Part shown: positions 33,874 through 43,867 of the stretch, in pieces
How positions within the stretch are numbered: position 1 is the first letter of the stretch
Layout: each line of letters starts with the position of its first letter
From: an uncultured Opitutaceae bacterium
Lineage (GTDB): Bacteria; Verrucomicrobiota; Verrucomicrobiia; Opitutales; Opitutaceae
Reading direction: 5' to 3'
Assembly (NCBI GenBank): GCA_937889545.1
Contig: CALAOT010000005.1
Location: forward strand, 1-64,000
DNA length: 64,000 nt
The notes under the pieces: model-generated
What the model was told of the DNA's origin: nothing
Database searches by the model: none
Seen by the model: only the letters and a program-made list of their open reading frames with translations
Made by a program: the position numbers and the translations under genes

Positions 33874-34143
33874 GGTTGGAGCAAATGCCCGCGGCAAAAT
33901 TAGGGCAACGCAGTATTTGTCCAAGATTGAGCGAATCTGCATTTTCAAGACTCCTCCAGATTCGGTCAGAGATTCAAAAGGGATCATCAGCCCGCGCTAC
34001 TCCTCGATCGCCGCGCAGATTGCGCGCCACCCGCCGGCCTGCACGCTCCGGCGGCATCCTTTCGGATTGTCTCTGTTTATTACTGCGATTGTTCTAAGCC
34101 AAGATCGCAATCCGGCTGTCGTTCACGAGCGCCAACCCCCCCC

Positions 34144-34977
34144 ATGAAAGTCCGAAAAGCCCTGATCACTGCTGCCAATCCCCAGCAACGTAAATTGCCG
34201 CTCCAAATGCTGATCGACCAAAAGGGCGAATCAAAGTCAGCCCTGCAGATCATTCTCGAGGAAGCAGCTGGCGCGGGGGTCGAGGAGTTCGGCATCGTCG
34301 TCTGCCCGGGGGACGAGTCCACTTATGCCAGCGCGAGCGGGGCATTGCGCGATCGCGTGCGCTTTGTCGCGCAGCACAATCCGCGCGGTTACGGCCATGC
34401 GGTGTTGTGCGGACGCGAGTTCATTGGGGGAGAGTCCTTCCTTCATCTAGTGGGGGACCATCTGCACGTGGCTCACGGTGCGATCAGCTGCGCCCGGCAG
34501 CTTATCAGCGTGGCCGAGTCTGAGGACACTCCCGTATCTGCCGTCCAGCCAACTCATGAGGGCCTTCTTACGGCCTACGGAACGATCGGCGGCCGCCTCG
34601 TGGGTGGCGAGCGTCCGCTCTACCAAATCGAGACGGTGATCGAGAAACCGACGCCTACGGTCGCCGAGCAGCAGTTGCTGGTGCCGGGATTGCGGGCGGG
34701 ATACTACCTCTGCTTCTTCGGAATGCACGTTTTGCCACCGGAAATCTTCGAACTGCTCGACGACCAAAGCAAAGCTACCGGCCGATCCCTGGGGCTCTCC
34801 CCCGCCCTGCACGCGCTGGCCACCCGTCGCCGTTACCTGGCATTCAACGTTGCGGGTCGGCGCTACGACATCGGTGCGACCTATGGCCTGCTGTTCGCAC
34901 AGCTGGCACTCACCCTTGCCGGCAGCGACCGCGACCGGATCTTGACGCAGCTCGTGGAGTTGCTCGCGATCCATTAA
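34144..34977 (+). CDS. GalU-like nucleotidyltransferase with degenerate signature
   Basis: 277 residues. The Rossmann-like nucleotidyltransferase scaffold of GalU/RmlA enzymes is visible: SALQIILEEAAGAGVEEFGI, VRFVAQHNPRGYGHAVLCGR, LVGDHLHV (the metal-binding Asp position), YGTIGGRLVGG, IEKPTPTVAE and RYDIGATYGLLFAQLAL. The N-terminal glycine-rich GxGTRxxPxTK loop that binds UTP is replaced by TAANPQQRKLPLQML. It may therefore be inactive as a pyrophosphorylase or have altered specificity. It is followed after 31 bases by the kinase/UDP-sugar pyrophosphorylase fusion, with which it is probably co-expressed. Confidence 0.75.
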   Translation: MKVRKALITAANPQQRKLPLQMLIDQKGESKSALQIILEEAAGAGVEEFGIVVCPGDESTYASASGALRDRVRFVAQHNPRGYGHAVLCGREFIGGESFLHLVGDHLHVAHGAISCARQLISVAESEDTPVSAVQPTHEGLLTAYGTIGGRLVGGERPLYQIETVIEKPTPTVAEQQLLVPGLRAGYYLCFFGMHVLPPEIFELLDDQSKATGRSLGLSPALHALATRRRYLAFNVAGRRYDIGATYGLLFAQLALTLAGSDRDRILTQLVELLAIH

Positions 34978-35008
34978 CAGGCTGCCAGAATCCGATAATC
35001 TCCGCCCC

Positions 35009-38000
35009 ATGAGCTTCCGGATCACCGACATCATCGAGTCCGAGGCGCCGGAGACGCGCGATCTCTCAATTGAACGTTGGTGCGCGGGGAAGCCGGCCGC
35101 CGAGCTCTTGGGCGCCTGTGCCGAGCTCGAGAGCTACCGCCGCCAGCAAGCGAACCTGTACCGGCGCGTCCGAGCTCTGTTCTTTCTCGCGGCCATTCAC
35201 CGCTATCACCTCCCGACCAGGCCCGAATTTCGGCGTACAGGCCGGGTGCCATACGACGGCTTCAGCCGCATGCTGGAGCGGCGCTTTGAGGAAGCCATCA
35301 GCGGCTTCCTGCGCGCGCAGGCCGCGCAGGGTGCCAATGAGACCCTGTCGAGCGCGCTGGCGGCAGCGTACCATCAGCTTGGTTTCCAGACACTTGCTGA
35401 CCAGGTGCGCCACACCGTGAGGGCCACCCGGGGTAATGCGTGGATGTTCCGCCTCGGACACCCGCTCGATCAGCCGCTGCGCATCCGCCCTGAGCTGTTG
35501 CGCGTCGGCAACAGTAACGGGCCGCATCCAATCCTGTGCGAGTGCACACCGGTCAGGATGGACCTGACCCACTGCGGCTGGAGCGACATCTTCTTTCTCG
35601 GTATGGATTTCCCGGAGGGTGCGCGGGTCCTCAACGTTTCCATCGACTTGAGCGTGCATGGCCGCGATTCCGGGCCGCGCCCGCCGGTCGAGGCGTATTT
35701 TCGGGTCATCGACGAACCGGTCATCCGCCTGGCTAGCGTGGACCTCGAGGCGATCGCCGAGGTGCGTGATCTCGACGATGTGTTCGACTTTGGCCGCGAT
35801 TACCTGGGGCTCCTGAAAGCCTCGATCATCGCCGCGGGGCTCGTGCCGCCGGGCATTGAACGGTCCGGCGCAAAACTGGCGGAACTGTTGGCCATCACCT
35901 GTGGGCCCGGCCGCGGTTTCGAGCTGGTTAGCAGTGTCAATCGCATTCCCAAGGGTTCGCGGCTGGCCGTCTCCACCACCCTGCTCGGCGCGCTGATCGG
36001 CGCCTGCATGCGCGCCACAGGGCAGATTCGCAGTTTGAGCGGCCCGATGGAAGAGCCCGAACGGCGGATGGTGGCGGCGCGCGCAATTCTCGGCGAATGG
36101 CTAGGCGGCTCAGGCGGCGGCTGGCAAGACTCGGGAGGCCTTTGGCCGGGCATCAAGCTGATCGAGGGCGTCGCGGCGCAGCCCGGCGATGTCGAGCACG
36201 GTTTCAGCCGCGGCTGTTTGTTGCCCCGGCATACGCTGCTGGGAACTGACCGGGTGCCGGAGGCGGCCCGCACTCGACTGCAGGAGTCGCTGGTGCTGGT
36301 GCACGGGGGAATGGCGCAGAACGTCGGGCCCATTCTCGAGATGGTAACGGAGAAATACCTGCTGCGCGGCGAGGTCGAGTGGACTGCGCGCCATCAAGCG
36401 ATGGCGAACCTAGAGAGAATCCTTGGCCAGCTCGCCGCTGGCGAGGTGCGCACGCTGGGTCACTCGCTCACCGCCAATTTCTTTGGGCCGCTGCAGACGA
36501 TCATCCCCTGGGTGAGCAATCTGTACACCGAACGTCTCATTGAGCGCACGCGCACCGCGTTCGGCGATGATTTCTGGGGCTTCTGGATGCTTGGCGGAAT
36601 GTCGGGCGGCGGCATGGGCTTCATATTTGCACCGAAGCGTCGGCGCGAAGGCCAGAAGCGACTCCAGGACATCATGGCGGCCGCCAAGCGAGAGCTCGAG
36701 ACGGCGTTGCCGTTTGCGATGGATCCGGTGGTCTATGATTTCGCCATCAATGAGCACGGCTCCGTCGGCAAGCTGCTGGCGGGGGCCGACGCGCTGCTGC
36801 CCGCCGGGTTCTACCAGCAGTCTGTGCCGCGCTGTCTTCGCCAGGAAGCGCGCAACCTCACTCCGCGAGAGCGCGGCGACCTGCAGCAGTTCACCCAGGC
36901 TGCGAGGGGTAAGCCGGAGTATGGCGCCGTGCTGCCAACGTTGCTCGACCGCATGCTGCCCTCCGCGGTGGCTACGCAGGATGCCGGGCGGCTCAACGCA
37001 TTGCTGGACGAGAATGGCTTCGATCGCGTCCAGCATGAGCAGATCCGTGCCGACCTGCGCAACGGGCGTATCGGCCTGGCGATGAACCGGCTTGCGCCGA
37101 GCACAAAGATTGACGACGTGCCCGCCGAGGCACTGTTCAACCCGGGCTCGGCATCCACCGCCTTCCGGCAAAGGGGCGAAGCGGCGCTGCAGGCCGGCGA
37201 GGTGGCAGTGGTGACCTATTCAGCCGGCGTAGGCAGCCGCTGGACCCAGGGTGCGGGGGTTGTGAAGGGCCTGCATCCCTTCGCAAAATTCGGCGGCCGC
37301 CATCGTAGCTTCATCGAGGTGCACCTGGCAAAGACACGGAAGGCTGAGCACACCGCCGGCATGGAGATCCCGCATGTCTTCACGACCAGCTACCTCACGC
37401 ATGCGCCGATCGAACATTTTCTCCGAGAGGCAGTCGGCGCAGCGCTTGGCCGCACGGTCTGGGTCTCGCCGGGACGATCGATCGGGCTGCGGCTTGTGCC
37501 GACGGTGCGCGATCTGCATTTCGCCTGGCAGGAGACTGCGCAGCAGAAACTCGACGAGCAGAAGGAGAAGATGCGCGAGAGCGTGCGCGCGGCGTTGACG
37601 GCGTGGGCCCGGCAGGCCGGCGAGGGCGGCGACTACATGGACAACCTGCCCGGGCAGTGCCTGCATCCCGTTGGCCATTGGTTTGAGATCCCAAACCTGC
37701 TCAAGAACGGTGTGCTTGCGCGGTTGCTCGCCGCGCGGCCCCAGCTGCGCACGCTGCTCGTGCACAACATCGACACGCTCGGCGCCACTGTTGACTCCAC
37801 GATGCTCGGCTGGTTCTGCGCCTCCGGCGCCACCTTTGGCTGGGAGGTCATGGCCAAACGGGTCGAGGACCACGGCGGCGGCCTGGCGCGCATTGACGGG
37901 CGCATCCGTCTGGTCGAGGGCTTGGCCCTTCCCCGCGAGGAGGACGAATTCACACTCACGTACTACAACACGAACTCCTGCTGGGTGGACATAGACCGGC

Positions 38001-38326
38001 TGCTGACGCAATTTGGTCTGCGCCGCACGGATCTGGCAGACGCCGGCAAGACGGCGGCAGCGGTCCGCTTGCTCGCTGCGCGAATGCCCACCTACGTGAC
38101 GCTAAAGGAGGTCAAGAGACGTTGGGGGCACGGCCAGGAGGATGTGTACCCTGTCTCCCAGTTCGAGAAACTCTGGGGTGATATGACAACGCTGATAGAA
38201 TGTGACAACGTCTTCGCCGCTGTGCCGCGCGCCCGTGGCCAACAGCTCAAGGACCAAGCCCAGCTCGACGTCTGGCAACGCGACGGCTCCGCCGCGTACA
38301 TCGAGTCGCTCGGCAAATGGACGTAG
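35009..38326 (+). CDS. fused GHMP sugar kinase (fucokinase-like) and UDP-sugar pyrophosphorylase
   Basis: 1105 residues. The middle part is a GHMP kinase: IPKGSRLAVSTTLLGALIGA (about 313, ATP loop, altered from the usual GLGTSS), GSGGGWQDSGGLWPGIKLIE (about 366, the fucokinase/Fkp hallmark) and MLGGMSGGGMGFIF (about 526, C-terminal motif). From about 725 on it is a UDPGP-family pyrophosphorylase: VTYSAGVGSRWTQGAGVVKG, then FGGRHRSFIEVHLAK, LVHNIDTLGATVDS and a final YVTLKEVKRRWGHGQEDVYP. The order is the reverse of Fkp, which is pyrophosphorylase then kinase. It would phosphorylate a sugar at C1 and transfer it to UTP. The sugar is unknown; the upstream fucosidase makes a deoxyhexose attractive. 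Confidence 0.72.
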   Translation: MSFRITDIIESEAPETRDLSIERWCAGKPAAELLGACAELESYRRQQANLYRRVRALFFLAAIHRYHLPTRPEFRRTGRVPYDGFSRMLERRFEEAISGFLRAQAAQGANETLSSALAAAYHQLGFQTLADQVRHTVRATRGNAWMFRLGHPLDQPLRIRPELLRVGNSNGPHPILCECTPVRMDLTHCGWSDIFFLGMDFPEGARVLNVSIDLSVHGRDSGPRPPVEAYFRVIDEPVIRLASVDLEAIAEVRDLDDVFDFGRDYLGLLKASIIAAGLVPPGIERSGAKLAELLAITCGPGRGFELVSSVNRIPKGSRLAVSTTLLGALIGACMRATGQIRSLSGPMEEPERRMVAARAILGEWLGGSGGGWQDSGGLWPGIKLIEGVAAQPGDVEHGFSRGCLLPRHTLLGTDRVPEAARTRLQESLVLVHGGMAQNVGPILEMVTEKYLLRGEVEWTARHQAMANLERILGQLAAGEVRTLGHSLTANFFGPLQTIIPWVSNLYTERLIERTRTAFGDDFWGFWMLGGMSGGGMGFIFAPKRRREGQKRLQDIMAAAKRELETALPFAMDPVVYDFAINEHGSVGKLLAGADALLPAGFYQQSVPRCLRQEARNLTPRERGDLQQFTQAARGKPEYGAVLPTLLDRMLPSAVATQDAGRLNALLDENGFDRVQHEQIRADLRNGRIGLAMNRLAPSTKIDDVPAEALFNPGSASTAFRQRGEAALQAGEVAVVTYSAGVGSRWTQGAGVVKGLHPFAKFGGRHRSFIEVHLAKTRKAEHTAGMEIPHVFTTSYLTHAPIEHFLREAVGAALGRTVWVSPGRSIGLRLVPTVRDLHFAWQETAQQKLDEQKEKMRESVRAALTAWARQAGEGGDYMDNLPGQCLHPVGHWFEIPNLLKNGVLARLLAARPQLRTLLVHNIDTLGATVDSTMLGWFCASGATFGWEVMAKRVEDHGGGLARIDGRIRLVEGLALPREEDEFTLTYYNTNSCWVDIDRLLTQFGLRRTDLADAGKTAAAVRLLAARMPTYVTLKEVKRRWGHGQEDVYPVSQFEKLWGDMTTLIECDNVFAAVPRARGQQLKDQAQLDVWQRDGSAAYIESLGKWT

Positions 38327-38381
38327 ACACCTGGCCCACCTTTAGCATCTGAGATCCAGGCAACCCCAGCACGTTTATCCC

Positions 38382-39539
38382 ATGAATCGTCGCGAATTCC
38401 TATCCAGCACGGTTGCAACCATGGCGGCCGGCACTTTGATCCCCCGGGCACTAGCCGACGGCGCGCCCCAGAAATCGGAAGGCATGAACTACGCCCCCCA
38501 AGGAAAGCCCAACCCGGTCGTCAAGCCCGGTGAGTTTGTCTTTGCGGCCGCCCGCCTCGACCACGGGCACATCTACGGCATGTGCAACGGCCTGCTGGAG
38601 GCGGGTGCGACGCTCAAATGGGTCTATGACCCGGATCCCAAGAAGACCGAGGCCTTCAGGGCCAAGTTCCCCCAGGCGCAGGCCGCGCGCTCCATTGACG
38701 AGGTTCTGGCCGACCCCGGGGTCCGCCTGGTCGCCGCGGCGGCCGTGACCTCGGAACGGGGACCCTTCGGCTGCCAGGTCATGGAGGCTGGCAAGGACTA
38801 CTTCAGCGACAAGGCGCCGTTCACGACGATGGCCCAGCTCGACCAGGCCAAGGCCGTTGTCGCGCGGACGGGGCGCAAGTACATGGTCTATTACAGCGAG
38901 CGGCTGCACAACGAGTCGGCGATGTTTGCAACCGACCTCGTGCAAAAGGGCGCCATAGGCCGCGTCATCCAGGTTGTCTGCCTCGCTCCCCACCGGCTGA
39001 GCAAAGCCTCCCGCCCGGATTGGTTCTTCCAGCGGGAGAAGTTCGGCGGCATCCTCTGCGACATCGGCAGCCACCAGTTTGAGCAGTTCCTGGCCTACAC
39101 CGGGTCGAGCGACGCCACCATAAGCCACGCCGCGGTCGGGAACTTTGCGAACCCCGACCATCCGGAGTTCGAGGATTTCGGGGAAGCCTGCCTCGTGGGC
39201 AATTCCGGCGCGCTCAATTATGTGCGCGTCGACTGGTTCACGCCGGACGGGCTCAGCTCCTGGGGCGACGGCAGGACGTTCATCCTCGGCGCCAAGGGCA
39301 CGATCGAGCTGCGCAAGTACCTCGACATCGCCCGGGACGCCGCGGGCGATCACCTGTATATCGCCGACGAGAAGGGGGAGCGGCACCTGAGCGTCGCGGG
39401 AAAGGTCGGGTACAGGTTCTTCGGCGAATTCATCCTGGACTGCCTCAACCGCACGGAGAACGCCATGACCCAGGCCCACGCCTTCAAGGCCGCCGAGCTT
39501 TGCTTGCGGGCGCAATCCATGGCGCAGCGGGTGACCTAG
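38382..39539 (+). CDS. Tat-exported Gfo/Idh/MocA-family oxidoreductase
   Basis: 385 residues. Twin-arginine signal MNRREFLSSTVATMAAGTLI. The domain then shows FVFAAARLDHGHIYGMCNGL, VYDPDPKKTEAF and VLADPGVRLVAAAAVTSERG, with DKAPFTTMAQLDQA in the place of the EKP motif (DKAP, one conservative change). GGILCDIGSHQFEQFL is the sugar-binding DIGxH. NAD(P)-dependent sugar or cyclitol oxidoreductase in the periplasm. The sugar transporter follows directly, so the two likely serve one substrate. Confidence 0.85.
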   Translation: MNRREFLSSTVATMAAGTLIPRALADGAPQKSEGMNYAPQGKPNPVVKPGEFVFAAARLDHGHIYGMCNGLLEAGATLKWVYDPDPKKTEAFRAKFPQAQAARSIDEVLADPGVRLVAAAAVTSERGPFGCQVMEAGKDYFSDKAPFTTMAQLDQAKAVVARTGRKYMVYYSERLHNESAMFATDLVQKGAIGRVIQVVCLAPHRLSKASRPDWFFQREKFGGILCDIGSHQFEQFLAYTGSSDATISHAAVGNFANPDHPEFEDFGEACLVGNSGALNYVRVDWFTPDGLSSWGDGRTFILGAKGTIELRKYLDIARDAAGDHLYIADEKGERHLSVAGKVGYRFFGEFILDCLNRTENAMTQAHAFKAAELCLRAQSMAQRVT

Positions 39540-39616
39540 GCCCGCACTTTGGTTTTCGGCCGAATAGCGGCCGCTCCGGCGATCCCCGAGCAGCCCCGTC
39601 GCCGCAGCCCACCCCA

Positions 39617-41107
39617 TTGCCCGCAACCCCAATCCAAGCGCTGCAGGAGCCCGCCCCCGAGCTCCTGGGTTTTCGCGAGAAGTCCTCGTACGGCTTCGGC
39701 AACATGGCGTCCTGCCTCTACTGGCAGACGTTCATGGTGTACCTGACCATATTCTACACCGACGTGTTCGGGATAGGCGCCGCGGCGGCGGGCACCATGA
39801 TCGGCCTGAGCAGGAGCGCGGACGCTTTCTTCGACCCGGTCATGGGCATGCTTGCCGACCGCACAAGGACGCGCTGGGGAAAATTCCGGCCGTTCCTGCT
39901 CTGGTTCTGCGTGCCGATGGCGGTCATGGGCGTGCTGACATTCACCGTGCCGGGCCTCGGCGCCTCCGGAAAGCTCGTCTGGGCCTATGTCACCTACAAC
40001 GCGCTGATGCTGCTCTACACCGCCATCAACATCCCCTACATCGCGCTGCTCGGCGTCATCTCGCCCAACCCGAACGAACGGACCGCGCTCTCCTGCATCC
40101 AGTTCGTGGGCGCCTTTGCCGGGGGCATCATCGTCTCGGCGACGCTGCTGCCGATGTCGAAGGTGGGCGGATGGCTAGGCGCCAGGACCGTCGAGCGCGG
40201 ATGGCAGATGTCGTTTGTCCTCTATGGCGTTGCCGCGGTTGTCTTCTTCCTCGCCACGTTCTTTGGCGTTCGCGAACGCGTCAGCCCTCCGAGGGCCCAG
40301 AGGACGTCGGTGCTGCGCGATCTCGGGGACCTCCTCACCAACGGGCCGTGGCTGATCGTGCTCGCGACGACGATCACCTTCATCCTCTTCGGGGCGATCA
40401 GGAGCAGCGTGACAGCGTATTACTTCAAGTATTATATCGGCTCGCAGACGCTGACCCTGCCCGCGTTCCTGCCCAAGTCCGCCGCCGGCACGCAGACCTG
40501 GAGCTGGGAAAGCCTCGTCTCGGCGTTCAACACCAGCAATCAGGTCGCGTCCCTGGTCGGCGTCATGATGATTCCGGCTTTCGCCAGGATCGTGGGCCGG
40601 AAAGCCGCGGTCGTGGTCCTGCTCGTCATCGCGATCGCCTCGACCGCCTCCTTCTATTTCCTCAGGCCCGACCAGCTCCCGCTGATCTACGGGATCAACC
40701 TGATCGGCTCCGTCACCGGCGGTCCGCTGGCCGCCCTCCTCTGGACCATGTACGCCGACACGGCCGACTACGCGGAATGGACGAGGGGCCGGCGCGCCAC
40801 GGGGCTCATCTTTTCCGCGTCAATCTTTTCCCAAAAGCAGGGCTGGGCGATCGGGGCGTGGGTGGCCCTCGCCCTGATGCAGAGCGTGGGCTTCGTCGCC
40901 AACGCAGCCCAGACCCCGACTTCGCTGCACGCCCTGGTGCTGTTGATGAGCGTGCTTCCGGCGTCGCTGGGCGTCCTGTCGGTCGTCCTCGTCCTCTTCT
41001 ATCCGCTGAACGAGGCGAGGATGTCGCAGATCGCATCCGACCTGAGGAGGAGGCGCGCCCTGGAGGCGGCAGGGAACGCTACCGACGGCGCGCCCGGACA
41101 CGCCTAG
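39617..41107 (+). CDS. GPH-family (glycoside-pentoside-hexuronide) cation symporter
   Basis: About 496 residues from TTG 39617, the first plausible start after the upstream gene; no ATG precedes MASCLYWQTF in frame. Twelve hydrophobic segments. FREKSSYGFGNMASCLYWQT and SADAFFDPVMGMLADRTRTR are the MelB-like N-terminal signature; NALMLLYTAINIPYIALLGV and MYADTADYAEWTRGRRATGL also follow the family. GPH transporters import oligosaccharides or glucuronides with Na+ or H+. The start codon remains uncertain. The context suggests uptake of the product of the secreted hydrolases. Confidence 0.85.
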   Translation: MPATPIQALQEPAPELLGFREKSSYGFGNMASCLYWQTFMVYLTIFYTDVFGIGAAAAGTMIGLSRSADAFFDPVMGMLADRTRTRWGKFRPFLLWFCVPMAVMGVLTFTVPGLGASGKLVWAYVTYNALMLLYTAINIPYIALLGVISPNPNERTALSCIQFVGAFAGGIIVSATLLPMSKVGGWLGARTVERGWQMSFVLYGVAAVVFFLATFFGVRERVSPPRAQRTSVLRDLGDLLTNGPWLIVLATTITFILFGAIRSSVTAYYFKYYIGSQTLTLPAFLPKSAAGTQTWSWESLVSAFNTSNQVASLVGVMMIPAFARIVGRKAAVVVLLVIAIASTASFYFLRPDQLPLIYGINLIGSVTGGPLAALLWTMYADTADYAEWTRGRRATGLIFSASIFSQKQGWAIGAWVALALMQSVGFVANAAQTPTSLHALVLLMSVLPASLGVLSVVLVLFYPLNEARMSQIASDLRRRRALEAAGNATDGAPGHA

Positions 41108-41150
41108 CCGAGCGCAGCGGCCGGCCCGCCGGCGTCGACGCTGCGATCGG

Positions 41151-42995
41151 CTACGGCCTCTCGAGCAGCACGAGCTCGAAAGGACCAAGCGCGAGCGCCA
41201 CCTCGGTCTCGCGCCGCGTCCAGGGCCCGCGGTCCTCCTGGACCTCGCTCACGCTCAGGTTCGTGCTGTGCATCCGCTCCTGCCACCCCTGGGTCGGGCT
41301 CCCGGCCGGGAGACGCAGCGCCACCTTGGCCGGCCCGTCGTTCATGTTGTAGAGGACATACTGGCGCTCGCCGAAGGGATAGAGGGCGACGCCGCCCCTG
41401 CCGACGAGGCGCACGCCAAGTTCCCCGAAGAAAAGGCTGCGGATGGAGTTGAGCACGGGCTCCGGCAGCCGCTGCAGGTCGTAGCTGTTGTCGGGCATGT
41501 TGAGCACGTCGACCTGGCCCTCCAGGTAGGGCGCCGTCATCAGGACGCCGAAATCCGCGTCCTCTCTCACGAGGGCCACCTGGCGCACGTACGGCCATGT
41601 CGACAGCTCGATCCTCGGGAACGTGAGAGGGCGCGTGGCCTCGACCGGCGTGCTGCGCCAGAACATCTCGCGGACGCGGAAGGTCGACGACGCCACCGTG
41701 CCGTCCTCGCTGATGACGTTGAGCGCCCGCCTCAGTTCGCTCCCACGCAGGTCGCGCAGGAGCGACCAGGTCAGGAAGACCTCCTTGCCCGAACGGACCC
41801 GCGCCAGCAGCTCCGCGCCGAGCTGCGGGTCGCGCAGCGAGTGCTGCGTGAAGATGGCGGTCTTCGAGTCGGCGGGGAACGCCGTGCGCGGCGCCATCGG
41901 CAGCCCGACCATGCCCAGGTAGCCGAAGATGTTGTACTCCCCCACCGCGCCCAGCGGAAGGTGGATCGGAATGCCCCGCGCGGGCCCGCTAAGCATGCCC
42001 GCCAGCCTGTCGAATTCCGGCATCATCCCCCAGAGGGGCGGGTAAACGTCGCAGGATGGGTTGGGGGGATGGAGCTCGCCGGCGCACCAGAAGATGATCT
42101 CCGGGGCCCGCGCCAGGACGGCCTGCCACACCTGGGCGACGAAGTCGTTGCCTGCGCCCTGCATCTGGGAGTTGTCGAGCCAGGCGCTGCGCCATTTTGC
42201 CCCGGCATCGCCGCCGATCCACTGCTGGAAGACGAAGCCCGAGTAGGTCGGGATATGCTGGTCCTGGGTGGTCGGCTGCCGCGTCTCGATTCCGACGCTC
42301 ACACCGTCGAACTGCGGCGTCTGCCGGGCGACATCGTAGCCGTTCTGGCGGTGGCCCTCGTACCAGTTCGGATACTTGATGATGACCCGGACCTCCGGGC
42401 GCACCTGCTTGGCGGCGTCGATCAGGTGCCGCTTCGACTGCTCGGCTACGAGCCGGCTGCGGTAGTCGGCCCAGGAGTCGCTGCCGCGGCCCTCCAGGCA
42501 TTTCGCGCAGGTGCAGGTCGTGAAGAGCCAGTCGTCGACGATGATCTCGTCGAACACCTGGGCCAGCACCCGCACCCGGCCCTCAAGCAGGGCCATGTCA
42601 TCCGGGTTGTTGTAGCAGAGCGGGCCGCGGTTGGACGGGACGACGGCGCCGGAGACCTCGAGCCCCTGGGCTCTCAGATCGGCGGCGATCTCGCGCAGGC
42701 TCGCCACCGCGGCCGGGTCGACGCTCGCGTTGTCGAGGTACACCTTCGTGAGGCGCAGCGGCGCGAAATAGGCGAGGGTCGCCCTGCGGTCCTCGGGCTT
42801 TGCCAGCAGCTGCTTCACGTCCTCGCTCGTGAAGAAGAGCGCGGTCTTGATGTGCTGCCAGCGCGGCCCGGGGGCGGGCGCCTCGGCGCGCAGCCATCCC
42901 GGCGGGAGCGAAAGGGCGCCGGCGAGAAAAACGAGGGCGAGGCGGCGCCGAGGCGCCGGGCGGGAAGCGGCCAGGGGGGCTGGGCTGGATGGCAT
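41151..42995 (-). CDS. secreted glycoside-hydrolase-like TIM-barrel protein, family uncertain
   Basis: 614 residues. Signal peptide near RRRLALVFLAGALSLPPGWL. A barrel-like core carries acidic and aromatic motifs at strand ends: VFDEIIVDDWLFTTC, VIIKYPNWYEGHRQNGYDVA, FDGVSVGIETRQPTTQ and EIIFWCAGELHPP. Cys pairs (TTCTCAKCLEGRG) may bind metal or form disulfides. The C-terminal 120 residues are beta-rich (VALYPFGERQYVLYNMNDGP, FELVLLERP), as in accessory domains of glycosidases. I cannot name the family. It is convergent with the symporter gene. Confidence 0.5.
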   Translation of the reverse strand: MPSSPAPLAASRPAPRRRLALVFLAGALSLPPGWLRAEAPAPGPRWQHIKTALFFTSEDVKQLLAKPEDRRATLAYFAPLRLTKVYLDNASVDPAAVASLREIAADLRAQGLEVSGAVVPSNRGPLCYNNPDDMALLEGRVRVLAQVFDEIIVDDWLFTTCTCAKCLEGRGSDSWADYRSRLVAEQSKRHLIDAAKQVRPEVRVIIKYPNWYEGHRQNGYDVARQTPQFDGVSVGIETRQPTTQDQHIPTYSGFVFQQWIGGDAGAKWRSAWLDNSQMQGAGNDFVAQVWQAVLARAPEIIFWCAGELHPPNPSCDVYPPLWGMMPEFDRLAGMLSGPARGIPIHLPLGAVGEYNIFGYLGMVGLPMAPRTAFPADSKTAIFTQHSLRDPQLGAELLARVRSGKEVFLTWSLLRDLRGSELRRALNVISEDGTVASSTFRVREMFWRSTPVEATRPLTFPRIELSTWPYVRQVALVREDADFGVLMTAPYLEGQVDVLNMPDNSYDLQRLPEPVLNSIRSLFFGELGVRLVGRGGVALYPFGERQYVLYNMNDGPAKVALRLPAGSPTQGWQERMHSTNLSVSEVQEDRGPWTRRETEVALALGPFELVLLERP

Positions 42996-43085
42996 GGTCG
43001 GGGGGTCTTGGGGTGGTTTCTGAAAGGGTGCGGCCCTGCGGCGCAGCCGCCCGGCCGCGCGGCGGCTTGCGCGAAACCGGGACCG

Positions 43086-43748
43086 TCAATCCTCTTCGTC
43101 CGCCGGCCGGCTCGAATCCTCCCGGCAGTCGCTGATGACCCGGAGCCAGATCTCGCGCAGATCGAAGAGGCGCATGCGCATGTCGTCGCGGCACGCGCCG
43201 ATCGCCGCATAGCCGCCCGCCTCCTCGGATCCGATGATGGCGAAGCCGTCGTTCAGCTCGGCGAGCGCCCTCTTGAAGAGGCAGATCGCCATCGAATAGT
43301 CGCCAAAGTCCAAGGCATGGATCGCCATCACGGCCTGCTCCTCGCACCGGTGCAGGCAGGACAGGTACGACAGCGCCAGGGACTGCGGAATCCTGCCCGG
43401 GCTCGAGGCGATCGCCTCCCATGACCTGCGCAGGCTGAGGAAGAGCGCCTTCGTCGCGATGTAGACGGGATTCTTCTGCAGCGTGTAGATCTCGTCGGAG
43501 TAGAGGGTCTTTTCGGGGTTCTCGCGCTCCTCCGCCTCGTCTGCGTCAGCCCGGTCCCAGCCCATCTTGTCGGCCACCTCGTCGATGCGGTCGGGGCTCG
43601 CCTTGAGCTCCTCGTAGAACCCCAGGTAGTGGTGGATCGCCACCTCCTGCTCTCGCAGATAGAGCTCCCAGTCGAACTCGTTCCAGGCCAGATCGCCGCT
43701 CTCTTCCCACTCGTTTTCCGAGAGGTTGTCAGAATCGAAATCGCTCAT
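43086..43748 (-). CDS. conserved acidic protein, unknown
   Basis: 220 residues with very acidic ends (MSDFDSDNLSENEWEESGDL, EDSSRPADEED). The helical middle reads LYSDEIYTLQKNPVYIATKA, then LSYLSCLHRCEEQAVMAIHA and LDFGDYSMAICLFKRALAEL. No signal peptide, transmembrane helix or catalytic motif. The regular helical repeats hint at a TPR-like or helical-bundle adaptor. I do not recognise the family. Composition and codon use match the backbone. Confidence 0.6.
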   Translation of the reverse strand: MSDFDSDNLSENEWEESGDLAWNEFDWELYLREQEVAIHHYLGFYEELKASPDRIDEVADKMGWDRADADEAEERENPEKTLYSDEIYTLQKNPVYIATKALFLSLRRSWEAIASSPGRIPQSLALSYLSCLHRCEEQAVMAIHALDFGDYSMAICLFKRALAELNDGFAIIGSEEAGGYAAIGACRDDMRMRLFDLREIWLRVISDCREDSSRPADEED

Positions 43749-43867
43749 CTGTTGTCGGCAACGGTCCTTCAGAAACTCTGCTGATGCAAATAAATTCCTG
43801 ACGCGGAGCGCCGGGGGAGTTTGTTTGTTGAAGGCCGCGCCGGCCCGGACATAGGCTTCATGGCACC

